From: SAR202 cluster bacterium
Lineage (GTDB): Bacteria; Chloroflexota; Dehalococcoidia; SAR202; GCA-002694895
Reading direction: 5' to 3'
Length of the DNA: 8,213 nt
Assembly (NCBI GenBank): GCA_009391605.1
Contig: VFGQ01000019.1
Coordinates: 1 to 8,213 of the forward strand
Shown here one piece after another: positions 6,756 through 8,213 of the stretch. A program made the position numbers and the translations under genes. Every line of letters starts with the position of its first letter. Position 1 is the stretch's first letter. Under the pieces are notes generated by a model that was not told where the DNA came from, searched no databases, and worked only from the letters and a program-made list of their open reading frames with translations.

Positions 6756-7202
6756 TTAATTTTTAAATAAGTTATTATATATAGCATTCCAACTAAGCAA
6801 GACACATTTGATACGAATTTGATTAGATTTTACGTTATGTATGGGGTTTGTAATTTGTAGTTTTTGATTTTGGAATTTGTGATTTGAATTATTTTTTGTA
6901 TTGAAAAAAGAAATAAATTCGTCACAAACTTTTTGAATTGTTTTAATGTTTTCATTTAGAATTATTTCAGCCAGTAATGAAGAACTGGCTTTGTGTATGG
7001 CACATCCTTCTAATTCTAAATAAATATCAGTGATATTATTTTGACTTAGATTAAAATGAAATTTCACTTCATCTCCGCAAAATGGATTTAAACCGGTAAT
7101 GAATTTATCAACTTTTGATAATTTAGATGAAAAACCAGGGTTTATTGATCTCTTAAGTATTTCTTCTTTGTAAACGAAATCTAAATTGTTATTTTTAGAC
7201 AT
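6756..7202 (-). CDS. sufU: SufU-type sulfur acceptor for Fe-S cluster assembly
   Basis: SufU is a zinc-containing partner of SufS. It accepts persulfide sulfur from the desulfurase and passes it to the SufBCD scaffold. The 148-residue protein has the SufU length and its diagnostic residues: NPFCGDEV (39-46) with C42 and D44, LEGCAIHKASSSLLAE (64-79) with C67, and IRIKCVLLSW (129-138) with R130 and C133. These correspond to the Cys/Asp/Cys/Cys zinc site of B. subtilis SufU, and the spacing between the second and third Cys fits SufU rather than IscU. Divergent parts are the N-terminal segment, where the usual D-H-x-x-x-P-x-N-x-G is K-R-S-I-N-P-G-F-S-S, and a lysine/asparagine/glutamine-rich loop at 101-119 encoded by repeat-like DNA. 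The ATG lies inside the end of sufS (8-base overlap), which implies coupled translation and matched amounts of the two partners. No Shine-Dalgarno is seen. Confidence 0.94.
   Translation of the reverse strand: MSKNNNLDFVYKEEILKRSINPGFSSKLSKVDKFITGLNPFCGDEVKFHFNLSQNNITDIYLELEGCAIHKASSSLLAEIILNENIKTIQKVCDEFISFFNTKNNSNHKFQNQKLQITNPIHNVKSNQIRIKCVLLSWNAIYNNLFKN
6846..6890. repeat. Degenerate short-period repeat-like DNA inside sufU
   Basis: This 45-base stretch is nearly devoid of C on the plus strand and consists of imperfect variations on a short unit such as TTTGTAA, TTTGTAG, TTTTGATT, TTTGGAATT and TTTGTGA. On the coding strand it reads as CAAATT, CAAAAT and CAAACC-like units. It encodes roughly residues 105-119 of SufU. 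The units are degenerate, so this could be simple compositional bias in a variable loop rather than a true repeat. Confidence 0.4.
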
Positions 7203-8213
7203 TATTAAAATATTTTATTGAATTATTAATTTCTGTAGTGAATTTATCTACTTCTTTATTTGTATTGTATATATAAAAACTGGCTCGTGCAGAAGAGTGG
7301 TTACCTAATTTTTTTATTAAAGGCATAGCACAATGATGACCAGTTCTTATTGCTATTCCTTTGGAGTCTACAAAAGTACCCAAATCATGTGGATGGATAT
7401 TAGGAATATTAAAAGATATCAAACCCGCTCTGATATCTATATCTTCTGGCCCAAGAATTTCTATACCATCAATATTCATTAAATTGTTATATGCATATTT
7501 TGTTATTTCTATTTCATGCTCTCTGATGTTTTGCATTCCAATTTCCATAAGGTATTTTGTTGCTGCGCTTAATCCTACAGCTCCAGCTATATTAGGTGTA
7601 CCAGCTTCAAATTTAAATGGAATTTCATTCCAGGTAGATTTATCATAAGTTACTTCTATAATCATATCTCCGCCTTTTTGATAAGGTGGCATGGATTCTA
7701 ATAATTCTTTTTTCCCATATAAAACACCTATACCAGTCGGTGCTAGCATTTTATGCCCAGAGAAAGCCAGGAAATCACAATCCAAATCTGAAACATCTAT
7801 AGGCATATGCGGAACACTTTGCGCAGCATCAATAATAGTTTTTGCACCAACAGATTTTGCTATTTTAATTATTTCTTTAATATTATTAATAGTACCTATC
7901 CCATTTGATACATGGGTCATAGAAACTATTTTGGTGTTTTTTGTAATAATATTATTTATATTGGTTAAATTTAATGTTCCGTCACTATTAATTGGTATAT
8001 ATTTCAGTTTGGATTTTGTTTTTTTTATTAGTTCTTGCCATGGAACAATATTACTATGATGTTCTAATTCAGTAATTACTATATTATCGGATTCCTTGAG
8101 ATTACTTTGTCCCCAGGAGTCTGCAATCAAATTTATAGATTCTGTGGTACCCTTGGTAAAAATAATCGATTTATTGTTAGGAGCATTTATGAATTCAGCA
8201 ATTTTTTCTTTTG
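7195..8213 (-). CDS. sufS: SufS-type cysteine desulfurase, N-terminus beyond the window
   Basis: SufS is a PLP-dependent class V aminotransferase-fold enzyme that removes sulfur from cysteine as an enzyme-bound persulfide, here presumably for transfer to the adjacent SufU. The frame stays open to the right edge, so 338 full residues are visible and about 70 N-terminal residues of a protein of roughly 405 are missing. Near the edge are AEFINAPNN and IIFTKGTTESINLIA, the start of the PLP-binding core. ELEHHSNIVPWQ follows, then IIDAAQSVPHM with the cofactor-contacting Asp. The catalytic lysine is in FSGHKM (codon at 7750-7752). The persulfide cysteine is in RTGHHCAMP (codon at 7330-7332), the group II arrangement of SufS. 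The closing motif is SSARASFYIYNTNKEVD. The stop overlaps the sufU start by 8 bases. A TTG at 8130 is only an internal leucine codon, because conserved sequence continues upstream of it. sufB, sufC and sufD may lie beyond the edge. Confidence 0.95.
   Translation of the reverse strand, partial: KEKIAEFINAPNNKSIIFTKGTTESINLIADSWGQSNLKESDNIVITELEHHSNIVPWQELIKKTKSKLKYIPINSDGTLNLTNINNIITKNTKIVSMTHVSNGIGTINNIKEIIKIAKSVGAKTIIDAAQSVPHMPIDVSDLDCDFLAFSGHKMLAPTGIGVLYGKKELLESMPPYQKGGDMIIEVTYDKSTWNEIPFKFEAGTPNIAGAVGLSAATKYLMEIGMQNIREHEIEITKYAYNNLMNIDGIEILGPEDIDIRAGLISFNIPNIHPHDLGTFVDSKGIAIRTGHHCAMPLIKKLGNHSSARASFYIYNTNKEVDKFTTEINNSIKYFNNV

Noticed and set aside
7361..8059. Plus-strand open frames opposite sufS, with membrane-like stretches
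   Set aside because: These hydrophobic runs are what the reverse complement of Asn/Asp/Lys/Ile-rich coding sequence produces. SufS motifs on the minus strand explain the region fully.
8128..8130. TTG at 8130 as the start of the sufS gene
   Set aside because: Conserved SufS sequence (FTKGTTESINLIA and before) continues in frame to the window edge, so this is an internal leucine and the true start is outside.
1..8213. Recoding of UGA, suggested by the absence of TGA stops in all visible genes
   Set aside because: All conserved proteins read through with standard code, Trp is TGG, and no in-frame TGA is needed. With ten stops in an AT-rich genome, a preference for TAA is expected.
1..8213. Mobile elements, CRISPR arrays, tRNA/rRNA genes, riboswitches or defence systems
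   Set aside because: Gaps between genes are at most 75 bases, and I saw no array-like direct repeats, transposase motifs or tRNA-like cloverleaf. The EVE gene alone is not enough to call a restriction system.

Overview
This window is a gene-dense, very AT-rich stretch (roughly 30% G+C or less by eye) of an ordinary bacterial chromosome. It carries ten recognisable genes, two of them cut by the window edges: lepB at the left and sufS at the right. All ten are housekeeping or widely conserved genes. I see no mobile element, phage gene, CRISPR array, tRNA or rRNA. Intergenic space totals only about 115 bases, and most of it is one 75-base divergent promoter region. Several neighbours overlap by 1 to 8 bases. 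Every visible stop codon is TAA or TAG. Together these point to a compact, possibly streamlined genome.

Layout. (1) Bases 1-2881, plus strand: the tail of signal peptidase I (lepB), then gatB (tRNA amidotransferase subunit B), a yvcK/CofD-like gene and secG, packed closely enough to be one transcript. (2) Bases 2886-5426, minus strand: ispD, ispF and cysS, overlapping end to start. This is two MEP-pathway isoprenoid enzymes followed by cysteinyl-tRNA synthetase. It converges on secG with only 4 bases between the stops. (3) Bases 5427-5501: divergent intergenic region with a good sigma70-like promoter candidate for ispD. (4) Bases 5502-5933, plus strand: a lone EVE (PUA-like) domain gene. (5) Bases 5936-8213, minus strand: sufS (N-terminus off the window), sufU and a tatD-family hydrolase, again overlapping or abutting.

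How the genes fit together. sufS and sufU form a sulfur-mobilisation pair for Fe-S cluster assembly. The later MEP enzymes IspG and IspH are Fe-S proteins, so the isoprenoid genes depend on that supply, although co-regulation is not shown here. LepB and SecG both serve the Sec export pathway. GatB and CysS supply aminoacyl-tRNAs.

Organism. SufU-type (rather than IscU) assembly, the MEP pathway, GatCAB and a YvcK protein with a SecG of the 'GGGG...RRG-EK' type would fit a low-GC Chloroflexota (SAR202/Dehalococcoidia-like) or a Firmicutes-like lineage. This is low-confidence inference from gene content and remembered family sequences. I found no clear undescribed system. The more notable points are a diverged box E in the signal peptidase, an IspF His-to-Asp change, repeat-like DNA inside sufU, and the scarcity of Shine-Dalgarno sequences.
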